This document shows, piece by piece, positions 8,349-17,900 of a stretch of DNA of 47,679 bases. This DNA is from an uncultured Prevotellaceae bacterium (GTDB lineage Bacteria > Bacteroidota > Bacteroidia > Bacteroidales > Bacteroidaceae). The first letter of the stretch is position 1. The number at the start of each line of letters is the position of its first letter. Made by a program: the position numbers and the translations under genes. The DNA lies in the NCBI GenBank assembly GCA_900315455.1, contig OMZE01000029.1, positions 1 to 47,679 of the forward strand, written 5' to 3'. The notes under the pieces were generated by a model that saw nothing but the letters and a program-made list of their open reading frames with translations, was not told where the DNA came from and ran no database searches.

Positions 8349-9314
8349 ATGAAGGAAGCACAGTTCGTAAGACGTCATATCGAAAAATGGAAAAAGGCAG
8401 AACTGCTCTTGGGTTCTCCCCTTTATGCCACACCCGACGAGTTGGTGGATGCCTACAACGAGGTGACGTCCGACTTGGCTTTCGCACAGACCCATTTCCC
8501 TGAGTCGGCGGTCACCCCTTACCTCAACGACCTGGCATTGGCGCTCCACCATGGCCTCTACCGCAACAAGCGCGACCCGTGGTCAAGACTCATCACGTTC
8601 TGGACACACGAGATACCGCTCAGCGTCTATGAGGCACGGCGGCCTTTGCTCGTGTCGCTCGCTGTCTTCGTCGCTTTTATCATCATTGGCATGCTCTCCA
8701 CGTTTGGCGACCCGGAGTTTCCGCGCCTTATCCTTGGCGACTCTTATGTCGACATGACGCTCGAGAACATCGAGAACGGGGAGCCGATGGCTGTCTATGG
8801 CGGCGACTCGCAGGTTCTCTCGTTCGCCAGCATCACCATCAACAATGTGATGGTGGCTTTTCGCAGTTATGTGATGGGGGTGTTCACCAGTTTAGGCACC
8901 TGCTTCTTCCTGATGTACAATGGCATCATGGTGGGGGCTTTCGTCACATTCTTCATGGTTCGCCATCTCTTCGTGGAGTCGATATTGGCCATCATGCTTC
9001 ATGGCACGTTGGAACTGTCGGCCATCGTCATCGCTGGAGGTGCCGGCATCACGTTGGGCAACGGATGGCTGTTTCCCGGCACTTACAGCCGCATGCAGTC
9101 GTTTGTAAGGGCAGCCCGGCATAGCGTCAAGGTGCTCATCTCCACGGTGCCCGTATTCGTCATCGCCGGTTTCATCGAGGGCTTTTTCACCCGTTATACT
9201 GAGATAGGCGATGCCATCAGGTTGCTGGTCATCCTCTCCTCGCTGGCCTTCGTCATCTTCTACTACGTGCTCTTACCCATCAAACGCCATCGCGATGCTC
9301 AAGCCCAGGGATAA
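8349..9314 (+). CDS. Stage II sporulation protein M-like membrane protein
   Basis: The 321-residue product has a soluble N-terminal region (about 1-95), then a SpoIIM-type domain with five or six membrane segments: LLVSLAVFVAFIIIGMLSTF, ITINNVMVAFRSYVMGVFTSLGT, MVGAFVTFFMV, HGTLELSAIVIAGGAGITLG and a final pair near the C-terminus. The stretch LHGTLELSAIVIAGGAG is characteristic. SpoIIM acts in septal peptidoglycan remodelling in sporulating Firmicutes; this organism does not sporulate, so the role must differ. It is the first gene of an operon and its last 20 bases overlap the next gene. Confidence 0.88.
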   Translation: MKEAQFVRRHIEKWKKAELLLGSPLYATPDELVDAYNEVTSDLAFAQTHFPESAVTPYLNDLALALHHGLYRNKRDPWSRLITFWTHEIPLSVYEARRPLLVSLAVFVAFIIIGMLSTFGDPEFPRLILGDSYVDMTLENIENGEPMAVYGGDSQVLSFASITINNVMVAFRSYVMGVFTSLGTCFFLMYNGIMVGAFVTFFMVRHLFVESILAIMLHGTLELSAIVIAGGAGITLGNGWLFPGTYSRMQSFVRAARHSVKVLISTVPVFVIAGFIEGFFTRYTEIGDAIRLLVILSSLAFVIFYYVLLPIKRHRDAQAQG

Positions 9315-10185
9315 GATATTGGTTTATCAGTGGCGCACGCTCTCGCAACGTATCGAGGCGGTTTTCGATTTCCTGCGCCAGTGCCGCAGGGCATGGTTCC
9401 TGTCGGTCGCTGTGCTTTTCCTCCCCGTTTGCGTGGTGCTCACCTCGTCGGCTTTCTTCCATCTTGTACGGGTGAGGCGACAGGAAACGCCGTATGAATG
9501 GTTCGACGACTTCTTCGGATGGGGCAATGGTCCATCGGCTCTGGTATATGGTGGCGTGGCGCTCGTGGGGGTGTGGGCAGTGTTCATCCATGTCTATTCG
9601 CTGCTGGCGGCTTATGAGCACAACGACTTCTGTCTTGACGGCATCTCTGTGCGTAAGTTGTGGCCTTATATTAAAGCCAATCTCTTGCCTACACTCGTGC
9701 CAACGGCAGTGACAGTCGTGGCCATCCTTCTGGTTGTCAATGCTTTTAATGCGTTTGTCGTTTTCCTTATGTTGGTAATTGCCATTCCCTTGTCGTTGTT
9801 CGCTCCTGTCTATATGATAGAGCGATGTGGGTTTATGCGGGCGATGGCAAAGGCCATCAACTTGGGGTTCTCGTCGTGGATGAGCCTGGCCTTCAGCATT
9901 GTGATGATAGTGCTCATCGGCGGACTGATGCTGTTGTCGGTCAATGTGCCGTGGATGTTGGCGCGAGTGTTCCTCGACACGTTCTCCTTCAACGGACAGG
10001 AATGGGGATATGTCATGCTCTTGCGCTTCGTCAGTCTCTTGCTCACCATCGTAGGCTACCTCAGTTGCTACATGGTGGGTGCCATGGTGGCGCTGCTCTG
10101 CGTCTATCACTATGGCTACATGGCAGAGATGCGGGGCGACAATGCCGTATATGGGAAAACCATCGATGATTTCGATAAATTGTGA
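9295..10185 (+). CDS. Multi-pass membrane protein of the SpoIIM-MoxR operon
   Basis: The 296-residue product has about six hydrophobic segments (WFLSVAVLFLPVCVVLTS, ALVYGGVALVGVWAVFIHVY, VPTAVTVVAILLVVNAF, FLMLVIAIPLSLFAPVYMI, FSIVMIVLIGGLMLLSV, FVSLLLTIVGYLSCYMVGAM) and short polar ends. I chose ATG 9295, which overlaps the SpoIIM-like gene by 20 bp, because an upstream extension would read through that gene's coding end. I recognise no named domain. Its position between SpoIIM-like and DUF4129 genes suggests a structural or sensory part of the same membrane module. Confidence 0.8.
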   Translation: MLKPRDKILVYQWRTLSQRIEAVFDFLRQCRRAWFLSVAVLFLPVCVVLTSSAFFHLVRVRRQETPYEWFDDFFGWGNGPSALVYGGVALVGVWAVFIHVYSLLAAYEHNDFCLDGISVRKLWPYIKANLLPTLVPTAVTVVAILLVVNAFNAFVVFLMLVIAIPLSLFAPVYMIERCGFMRAMAKAINLGFSSWMSLAFSIVMIVLIGGLMLLSVNVPWMLARVFLDTFSFNGQEWGYVMLLRFVSLLLTIVGYLSCYMVGAMVALLCVYHYGYMAEMRGDNAVYGKTIDDFDKL

Positions 10186-10257
10186 TAAGAAAGAAATAGA
10201 ATGCCGAACTCCTGATAGTTGAGCGAAAGCGAGACAATAGATAAAAAGTCAATCTGC

Positions 10258-10884
10258 ATGCCAGTCAATACCAATTCCATCATGAGCAACGACTCACTCG
10301 CCGCGAGTCTGTTCCAAGGGCACGATTACAATCGTTCGCTCGTGGGCGACTCTCTGGTGCAGCAATCCATGGAATGGGAGAAACTGCCTGATGCAGAACC
10401 GAAGACCAACCATATCGGGGAATTTTTCGACGGCGTTGCCAACTTCTTGGCCGACCTGCCCACGTTTGTCTATGTCATCTTCGGCGTGGTGTTCGCGGCA
10501 TGCCTCGCCTATTGGATGGTCAAGAGCGGCTTGTTCTATAGCAACCCCGTGCTCGATGGGGATGATGTGGAGGAGGGCACAGAAGACATCTATGCCGTCG
10601 ACATCGACAGCGAACTCGACAACGCACGGCAGCAACTCGACCATGCTGCTATTGTGCGGCTCATCTACCTACGCACCCTCCGTTTCCTCGACGAGAGCCA
10701 CCGCATCGACTGGCGCATCTACAAGACTCCTTCGCAGTATGCGCGGGAATACGCACATCCCTCGTTCGCCACAATGACCCGTCATTTCCTCCGGGTGAGG
10801 TACGGCAAGTTCCCTGCCTCACAGGAGATGTGCGACGAGATGGAGGCGCTCAGCCTCCAGGTGCAGAAAGGAGGTGAGGCATGA
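10258..10884 (+). CDS. DUF4129-type protein
   Basis: The product is 208 residues from ATG 10258 (ATG 10282 is also possible; a TTG at 10219 is less likely). A short polar N-terminus is followed by one membrane segment (FVYVIFGVVFAACLAYWMV, about residues 66-84), then a soluble C-terminal helical domain of the DUF4129 kind: AAIVRLIYLRTLRFL, RIDWRIYKTPSQYARE and MTRHFLRVRYGKFPASQEMC. DUF4129 domains are commonly encoded beside MoxR/DUF58 genes. The stop codon overlaps the next start, implying translational coupling. Confidence 0.82.
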   Translation: MPVNTNSIMSNDSLAASLFQGHDYNRSLVGDSLVQQSMEWEKLPDAEPKTNHIGEFFDGVANFLADLPTFVYVIFGVVFAACLAYWMVKSGLFYSNPVLDGDDVEEGTEDIYAVDIDSELDNARQQLDHAAIVRLIYLRTLRFLDESHRIDWRIYKTPSQYAREYAHPSFATMTRHFLRVRYGKFPASQEMCDEMEALSLQVQKGGEA

Positions 10885-12314
10885 GTAAGAATCTGCTGGC
10901 TATGATAGCCCTTGTCATCGTGGTAGGAGCAGTATATCTATGGATGCAGGCCAACCGCTCTTTCAACTGGGCTGCCCGTTATGCCCACGATGGCGACGAA
11001 CCGTTCGACTGCGAGATATTCGACAGCATCGCCTCGGCCACCATGCCCAAGGGCTATACTTTCTGGCAAGAGTCGTTCGACAGCCTGATGCATGTGCCGG
11101 GCAAAAAGTCGTTGCTTATCATCAATAAAACGTGGGCAGGCGACTCTACCGCCTTCTTGCGCCTCGACTCCTGTGTCAGGGCGGGGTGCAAAGTGCTGTG
11201 GGTGCTCGAAAACAACGCCATGTGGTTGGGAGAGAAATATAGTTTGAATGCAAGTTATGATTATGCGGATGTCGACACGCTGGCCAAGTCGCTCAAGGGT
11301 CAACTGCCTCTTGATACCCTGGAGTGGGTGGGCAGCAACCCCGTGACCACGACCATCAACCAGGGACTCTTTTCTTCCTGGTTCCGATGGGGATACGACA
11401 GACGTTTCAAGGTGACGGCATGGGTGAGTTCTTCCTCTTTGTGGGAAAAACTTGATCAATCGAGAAACTTGCTTGGTGAGGATACTGACATCGCTGCTAT
11501 TGGTGAGGTGGTGGACGCTATGGAAAATGATACCATTGGAGCAGAGGAGTATGAAGAGAAAAGAGATAAATATGGAGATATCTTCGACAACCTGTCTTAC
11601 GACGATGCCGATCTTTGGAAGTCTTATCTCCATACTGGCCAGTTGAGAATGCCCATAGCATTGGCAGGAAAGGTGGGCAAAGGGTGGTATTATGTCTCGT
11701 CCACACCGAGGTTCTTCACCAACTATGGTGCCCTCGACCCCCGTATCTCCAAATTCCTCAATCGCCAATTGGCACAACTGGCCGACTATCCCACTTATAG
11801 AATCGATAAAAAACTGTTGGAGAGTGAACGGCAATATTCGTCGAATAATAATGATTTCACGATGTCGCCGCTTTCCTATATGCTCTCCCGTCCACCGCTG
11901 CGCTGGGCGCTCTACACGCTTCTGGCTGCCGTCATCCTCTTCATGCTCTTCACTGCCCGCCGTCGGCAGCGGGTCATCCCCGTGCTGCCGCCACTCACCA
12001 ACCGCAACCTGGAGTTCGTGCGCTTGCTGGGCACCATCTACTTCCGGCGGCACGACAACCTCGACCTGCTTCGGAAGAAGTATACCTACTTTAAGGACGA
12101 CGTGCGGCGACGCCTGATGATGGACCTCGACGATGAGAAAAGTGAGAGGCAGAATGCACGCATACTGGCACAGCGGGCATCGCTCGATGAGGAGGAGGTG
12201 GTGGAGTTGCTCAGCAGCCTGCGCGGACTGGCCAAACTCAACGATGGCGACATCAGTGCCATCACTCTCAAAGACTATATCAATCGAATAGAAAACATAT
12301 CCAAACACCTGTAA
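10881..12314 (+). CDS. DUF4350 domain protein
   Basis: The 477-residue product has an N-terminal membrane segment (AMIALVIVVGAVYLWMQ), a large soluble domain (about 30-330) containing KKSLLIINKTWAGDSTAFLRLDSCVRAGCKVLWVLEN, typical of DUF4350, and a second membrane segment (LRWALYTLLAAVILFMLF, about 345-362) before a cytoplasmic helical tail. The domain resembles a degenerate glutamine-amidotransferase-like Rossmann fold, so it may bind a ligand rather than catalyse. It overlaps the DUF4129 gene by 4 bp and sits 2 bp before moxR. Confidence 0.82.
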   Translation: MSKNLLAMIALVIVVGAVYLWMQANRSFNWAARYAHDGDEPFDCEIFDSIASATMPKGYTFWQESFDSLMHVPGKKSLLIINKTWAGDSTAFLRLDSCVRAGCKVLWVLENNAMWLGEKYSLNASYDYADVDTLAKSLKGQLPLDTLEWVGSNPVTTTINQGLFSSWFRWGYDRRFKVTAWVSSSSLWEKLDQSRNLLGEDTDIAAIGEVVDAMENDTIGAEEYEEKRDKYGDIFDNLSYDDADLWKSYLHTGQLRMPIALAGKVGKGWYYVSSTPRFFTNYGALDPRISKFLNRQLAQLADYPTYRIDKKLLESERQYSSNNNDFTMSPLSYMLSRPPLRWALYTLLAAVILFMLFTARRRQRVIPVLPPLTNRNLEFVRLLGTIYFRRHDNLDLLRKKYTYFKDDVRRRLMMDLDDEKSERQNARILAQRASLDEEEVVELLSSLRGLAKLNDGDISAITLKDYINRIENISKHL

Positions 12315-12316
12315 TC

Positions 12317-13291
12317 ATGGAAGAGAATACCCAACAACGCCTTGACCTCACGGCATTTCACCAGAAAATCATGCTTATACGCCAACAGATAGGCACAGTG
12401 GTGGTGGGACAGACAAATGCCGTCGACCTTTTGCTCACCGCGGTGCTCGCCGACGGACATGTGTTGCTCGAAGGGGTGCCGGGGGTGGCCAAGACCCTGC
12501 TCGCCAAAATCCTGGCTCGGCTTATCGACGCACGGTTCAGCCGACTGCAGTTCACTCCCGACCTCATGCCCAGCGACGTGCTGGGAACTACCGTCTTCAA
12601 CGTGAAAAACTCGGAGTTCGACTTCCATAAGGGACCTGTCTTCGCCGACATCGTGCTCGTCGACGAAATCAACCGTGCACCGGCAAAGACACAGGCTGCC
12701 CTCTTCGAGGTGATGGAGGAACGGCAGGCCACCATCGACGGCGTCACCTATCCCATGGGCGACCTCTTCACCGTGATCGCCACGCAGAATCCCGTGGAAC
12801 AGGAGGGCACTTATAAGTTACCGGAGGCGCAACTCGACCGCTTCCTCATGAAGGTGGTGATGATTTACCCGCCTGCAGAACTTGAAATGGTCATCCTGAA
12901 ACGCCATCATGAGAACGCCCGGCTGGCCAAACTCGATGGCATCACCCCGCTGCTCTCGAAAGACGAACTGCTAGGGTTCCGGCAACTCATCAACCAGGTG
13001 GTGGTAGAGGAGTGCCTGCTCAAGTATATCATCGATGTGGTGCAACTCACCCGCAATTCCAAGGCGGTATATCTCGGAGCGTCGCCAAGGGCGGCAGTGG
13101 CACTGTTGAGGGCATCAAAGGCATATGCGCTCTTGCAGGGACGCGACTTCGTTGCCCCCGACGACATCAAGTTCGTGGCGCCATCGGTGCTCCGCCACCG
13201 ACTCGTCCTCACTGCTGAGGCCGAGATGGAGGGTTACGACACGGCAAGACTCATCGCCACACTGCTCGAACAAGTGGAAGTTCCAAAATAA
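12317..13291 (+). CDS. MoxR family AAA+ ATPase
   Basis: The 324-residue product shows the MoxR signature: Walker A GVPGVAKTLLAK (about residue 54), Walker B IVLVDEINRAPAKTQ (about 112), sensor I region VIATQNPVEQEGTYKLPEAQLDRF (about 152) and a C-terminal lid domain (about 230-320). MoxR ATPases act as chaperone-like remodelling factors, usually with von Willebrand-type or DUF58 partners, to mature or activate enzyme complexes. DUF58 lies 8 bp downstream, the classic pairing. A substrate cannot be read from the sequence; the surrounding membrane proteins are the best candidates. Confidence 0.94.
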   Translation: MEENTQQRLDLTAFHQKIMLIRQQIGTVVVGQTNAVDLLLTAVLADGHVLLEGVPGVAKTLLAKILARLIDARFSRLQFTPDLMPSDVLGTTVFNVKNSEFDFHKGPVFADIVLVDEINRAPAKTQAALFEVMEERQATIDGVTYPMGDLFTVIATQNPVEQEGTYKLPEAQLDRFLMKVVMIYPPAELEMVILKRHHENARLAKLDGITPLLSKDELLGFRQLINQVVVEECLLKYIIDVVQLTRNSKAVYLGASPRAAVALLRASKAYALLQGRDFVAPDDIKFVAPSVLRHRLVLTAEAEMEGYDTARLIATLLEQVEVPK

Positions 13292-13299
13292 ACACGTAA

Positions 13300-14613
13300 A
13301 TGTTTCTCCAACGCAGGTTCTATATCGTCATCGCTGTCGTGGCCATCATCATGGCTGCAGGCGTATGGGTAACACCGCTCTTTATCCTAGGGCAGTGCCT
13401 GCTCGTTGCGGCAGTGGTAGCGACTGCTTTCGAGGCACTGACTCTCTTTGCCAAGGCTGGGGTAGGGGCCGCGCGTTACTGTAGCCAACGGTTCTCGCTT
13501 GGCGACGACAATGAGGTGAGGCTGAGACTGACCAACCGCTCACCGTTCGACCTGAAGACAGAAATCATCGACGAACTGCCAGAGCAGTTTCAGAAACGCG
13601 ACTTCCTGCTGCGGCTCCGTGTGCCCAGAAACGAGAGCGTCACGACTACCTATACGCTCCGACCCACAGCGCGTGGCGACTATCGTTTCGGAAGGGTGAT
13701 GGTTTTCGCCACCACGCCAATGGGGCTGGTAGCACGCCGCTTCGTTTGCGGACAGCCTCTGGCAGTGAAGGTCTATCCTTCGTTTCTCAAACTGAAACAG
13801 TATCTCGTGGCCGCCTCGTCGAACACCCTCACGGAGTCGGGAAGCAAGAGGGTGAGGCGCGCGGGAAACAACACCGACTTCGAACAGATACGCGATTATG
13901 TGCAGGGCGACGACTATCGCACCATCAACTGGAAGGCGACGGCGCGGCGCACTCATCTCATGGTGAACGTCTATCAGGACGAGCGCTCGCAGGAAATCTA
14001 CTGCCTCATCGACAAAGGCCGGCTGATGCAACAGTCGTTTGAGGGAATGACACTGCTCGACTATGCCATCAATTCTTCACTGGTGCTCTCCTATGTCGCC
14101 GTCAACAAGCAAGACAAGGCCGGGCTGGTCACCTTCGCCGAAGAGATGGGGTCGTTTGTACCGGCGGGAAGACAGCATCAGCAGATGCAAATCATCCTTG
14201 AGGCACTGTATGCACAGCAGACTTCTTTCGCCGAGACCGATTATTCTATGCTTTGCCCTAATCTCAACAAACTGGTGGCAAAAAGGAGTTTCATGGTACT
14301 TTTCACCAATTTCACTGACTATGGGTCGCTCCTACGGCAACTCGAATACCTGCAACTGCTCAACAAGCGCCACAGACTGCTCGTGGTGTTCTTCAACGAC
14401 GTGGAACTGTCAGATTTCGTCAATTCGCCAAAACGCACCGAGGAAGACTATTACCAGCATGTCATCGCCGAAAAACTCATCTATGAGCGGCGGCTCATAC
14501 AGAGTTCTCTCAGGCAGCATGGCATTTACAGCGTACTCACCAACCCAAAGACACTCTCCGCAGATGTCGTCAACAAGTATATGGAGATGAAGTCGAGGCA
14601 TTTGCTCGCATAA
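13300..14613 (+). CDS. DUF58 domain protein, MoxR partner
   Basis: The 437-residue product starts with two hydrophobic segments (FYIVIAVVAIIMAAGVWV; FILGQCLLVAAVVATAF), followed by a beta-rich region (about 65-160) and the DUF58 core with NNTDFEQIRDYVQGDDYRTINWKATAR near residue 190. The remainder resembles a von Willebrand factor A fold (EIYCLIDKGRLM..., later SFMVLFTNFTDY), but the first metal-binding loop lacks the standard DxSxS, reading DKGRL. It closes the operon that starts with the SpoIIM-like gene. The likely role is to carry MoxR to its envelope target. Confidence 0.92.
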   Translation: MFLQRRFYIVIAVVAIIMAAGVWVTPLFILGQCLLVAAVVATAFEALTLFAKAGVGAARYCSQRFSLGDDNEVRLRLTNRSPFDLKTEIIDELPEQFQKRDFLLRLRVPRNESVTTTYTLRPTARGDYRFGRVMVFATTPMGLVARRFVCGQPLAVKVYPSFLKLKQYLVAASSNTLTESGSKRVRRAGNNTDFEQIRDYVQGDDYRTINWKATARRTHLMVNVYQDERSQEIYCLIDKGRLMQQSFEGMTLLDYAINSSLVLSYVAVNKQDKAGLVTFAEEMGSFVPAGRQHQQMQIILEALYAQQTSFAETDYSMLCPNLNKLVAKRSFMVLFTNFTDYGSLLRQLEYLQLLNKRHRLLVVFFNDVELSDFVNSPKRTEEDYYQHVIAEKLIYERRLIQSSLRQHGIYSVLTNPKTLSADVVNKYMEMKSRHLLA

Positions 14614-14650
14614 GGACATTCAGCCTTGAGGCGTATCCATGATTCCCGGA

Positions 14651-14683
14651 TTGATATAAGTCAAGAAAAATGTATATTATACA
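14651..14683 (+). promoter_or_regulatory. Paired dyads upstream of small RNA copy 2
   Basis: TTGATATAAGTCAA (14651-14664) keeps the TTGA-N6-TCAA core, and TGTATATTATACA (14671-14683) keeps TGTA-N5-TACA. Both sit at the same distance from the -7 box as in copy 1, although the bases inside and between them differ. That pattern suggests selection on the half-sites. Confidence 0.55.
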
Positions 14684-14700
14684 CTTTTTCCTTGCATAAA

Positions 14701-14732
14701 ATTGCAAAAGCCGAAAAAGGCAATTAACTTTG
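14701..14732 (+). promoter_or_regulatory. Promoter of small RNA copy 2
   Basis: ATTG (14701-14704), 20 bp and TAACTTTG (14725-14732) form the promoter, with the same spacing as copy 1. Confidence 0.82.
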
Positions 14733-14736
14733 CATC

Positions 14737-14800
14737 GTGTTTTTCATAGTATTAGATTTAAGGTTAACAAAGGTTGGAGTACGGCGGTACTCCTTTTTTT
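14737..14800 (+). ncRNA. Small RNA, copy 2 of a duplicated pair
   Basis: This copy is identical to 7459-7534 across 14725-14800, including the terminator hairpin GGAGTAC/GTACTCC (14776-14782, 14787-14793) and seven T. Predicted length is about 64 nt. It lies between the DUF58 gene and the C10 protease gene on the same strand, with its own promoter, so it is an independent unit rather than a leader of the protease mRNA, although readthrough is possible. Confidence 0.8.
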
Positions 14801-14894
14801 GTGCCATCACTTGAAGTCTTTGCTTTTTCAGGGCATTTCCCTTCATTTCTTTTTGAAATAAAGTGGATAATTTCTTGTTTTACAATATTTTTGT

Positions 14895-14902
14895 TAATTT
14901 TG
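14895..14902 (+). promoter_or_regulatory. -7 box of the C10 protease gene
   Basis: TAATTTTG matches the -7 consensus. A TTG 17 bp upstream is a weaker -33 candidate. It lies 27 bp before ATG 14929, which excludes the longer GTG start at 14863. Confidence 0.65.
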
Positions 14903-14928
14903 CAGCCAAATGTCCTGATATCATTGGA

Positions 14929-17900
14929 ATGAATAGAATATGTTGCACGGTCATCGCGTTTTTTGTTTGTCTGCTCGCCATGGCCAATCCCATCTCACAA
15001 CAACAGGCTCTGCGCAAAGCACAAGACTTTGCGGGGAAACGCATGCGCCTCTCGTCAGGACAGTTGAAACTGGCGCATGTGGGACAGAAAGATGGTGTGG
15101 CAGGATGGTTCGCGTTCAATATGCCGGAAAAGAAGGGATTTGTTATCATTTCCGGAAACGACCAGGCTGAGGAGATCCTGGGATACGCCGACAAGGGAGA
15201 GTTCGACTACGACAACATGCCTGAAAACATGAAGGTGTGGCTCGAACAATACAGCCAGAGCATACAGGCCATCAACGACGGGGCCATGCGACCGGCAAAG
15301 GCTAAACATCCTACGGAAGTGGTGGAGCCCTTAATCACTTCGCTCTGGGGACAGAAAGAACCATTCAACAGCCAGTGCCCGACAATCAATGCCTCGCGGT
15401 GTCCCGCGGGATGCACGGCGGTGGCCATGGCTCAGGTGATGCGTTACCATCGGTTCCCCACGACAAGTATTGATGCCATCCCCGCCTATACCACCGTCAC
15501 GGTGGGCCTCGACATGCCTGAGTTGCCCGCCACTACCTTCGATTGGGACAAGATGCCCGATGTGCTCACGCCGGAGTCGCCCCAGGAAAGTATCAACGAG
15601 GTGGCCAAACTCATGCTTTATTGTGGACAGTCTACCGACATGGACTATGTGGCTACGGGAAGCGGGGCCTATACCTATCTCATCCCACAGCGGTTGCCTA
15701 AGTATTTCAATTACCCCAAGACAATACATTACGTCTACCGCAGGTCCTACGACGAGGCACAGTGGGACAGCCTCCTTATGCATGAATTGCTCAATGGCCG
15801 ACCGGTCATCTACACCGCATACACCAACCTCTCACAAGGACATACTTTCATCTGCGATGGCTACGACGGCAATGGCCTCTATCACATCAACTGGGGATGG
15901 GTCGGTGCCGGCAATGGTTACTACCGCATCTCCGTGGCATGTGCTGAGGGCGAGGGACTCGACGAGAACATCAAGAACTACCAACTGAGCATCAACCAGT
16001 CGGCACTCCTCGGCATCAAACCTGAAGGGAAGGATGAATTCGTGGCTCCCGAGGATGTATATAATGCCTATTCCAGACCAAGTCTGAAAAATGGAACCAC
16101 TTATACCCGCTCGGCGAAGAAAAATGACTTCCAGAATATCACTCTCAAGCAGGTGTTCATCAATTCTGCCTCAACCACAAAAAGCCTCTCCTATGGGGTG
16201 GCGCTGTTCAACGAGAGTGGGAAACTGACCAGGGTGCTGGCGGCCTTTACTACCAAACTCTCATCAGGGGCAACCAAAACCATGGAGGCTGCCGACCTGT
16301 CTTTCGGGGCGGGAATTGTGGGGCACTATACACTCAAGGCTGTTTACAAGCCCAGTAGTACTGCCGATTGGCAAGCGATGGGGGGAACAGACCGAAACTA
16401 TATCGATGTGACGATTACCAACACTGAGATGACGCTCACATCGGTGCCAAAAGCCCATTTCGAGGTGAAAGGAGTAGAGATGGAGGACGATCACCTCCAT
16501 ATACTGTTCGACAACAACGACGAGGATTTCTTCGGACCAATATATCTCAGGAGAATGGTTCCCTCGACAGGACAAATCACAGCGGTGGCCAGCGATAATA
16601 TCTCGTTCGAATCGGGCACCAGCCGCGACTTCAGCATCTATGTCGACAAAAGCAAGAAATTCGACCCCTATGCCGATGAGTTCTATCTCTCTGTGGATGA
16701 GTATAATACTCAATATTTCTACACTAACCTGTCGGAAGAGGAAAGCCCACTCGAGAAAAGCATCGAAATCCTCAACCTGAGCGAAGATGGCACCACTATC
16801 GTTGGCGACAGGGCTATGTGCAGGGTTACCGTAACCAATGTAGGAGAGAAAAGATACAAAAACTACCTCACCTTATCCACCATCGACAGCAATGACTTGA
16901 CAACGGAGGTGGAATGCGAACTCATAGAACTGCAACCGGGGGCTTCACTTGTCAGACAATACGAAGCTCCTATCAGCGATTATACTGTCGACTATAGTTT
17001 GATGGCTTCTCACCATCGCACCCTTTATACATGGGTCAACGATACTACGGAGGTGAAACATGTCTCCAAAGGGGCCATCTACTGGACAAAAGACGGACAA
17101 CTCAAGACAAAGGTGGCAGAAGGGGTGTTCGAGGTTCCTGAAGAGGCTGTTGCCATCAACCTCCGCGGTGCATACACCTCCAATAATGTCGTACCCAACA
17201 GCAACCCCAACACCATCTACATGCTCGACAAGACGATCCCGAGCCGGCTTGCCCACTCCAACTACGTCAATGCGTCCAACAAAGGTGGAAAACTGACGTT
17301 GGTTGATGGATACGACTATTTCTTCCCCATCGAGATGTCTTTCTCGGGAGGGGTTTCCTACGAAAGGGTCATTGCCGATACGGTGAATTTCGAATGGAAC
17401 ACGATGACCCTTCCTTTCACACCCACTTATGTCAGTGCCGAAGGAAGCCTGCTGGCCTGGTATGCTGATGCCGATGCCACAGAGGGCGACTTCTGGCTGT
17501 TCAACTTCAAGGGGGTGGAGAATGATACCGTCAGGACATCGTATGCCGGAGGGGTGGAGGCTGATGTGCCTTGCTTGATGGCATACGACAACCGCCTGGC
17601 AGGGCAGACCATCATGTTCTTCACTGCGGATAAGACCACCATTGCACCTACCACCTTGCATCCTACACTCTCCAAGGGCGATTTCAGCATGGTGGGAACC
17701 AACATGCGTGAGCCGGTAGGCAGTGGCTTTGTGCTCAGCGACAACAAATGGGTGTGGACAGGCGATGATACCGACAGCGAGGAATCTGCCTCACACACTG
17801 CCGATGCCTTCAGGGCTTTCGTCACCACCACGGCAGCAGCCGGCAATGTTTTGACTATTGATGTCGACGGCATCATCAACCCACAGGGAACTGTCTTGAT

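Larger units (their letters stand above)
14614..14894. other. Intergenic region holding small RNA copy 2
   Basis: The gap between the DUF58 gene and the C10 protease gene contains the dyads, promoter and body of small RNA copy 2 (14651-14800), then about 95 bp without recognisable genes. No separate terminator for the upstream operon is evident. Confidence 0.7.

Noticed and set aside
14863-14928. Upstream GTG start of the C10 protease
   Set aside because: A -7 promoter box lies inside this stretch and the extra residues precede the signal peptide.
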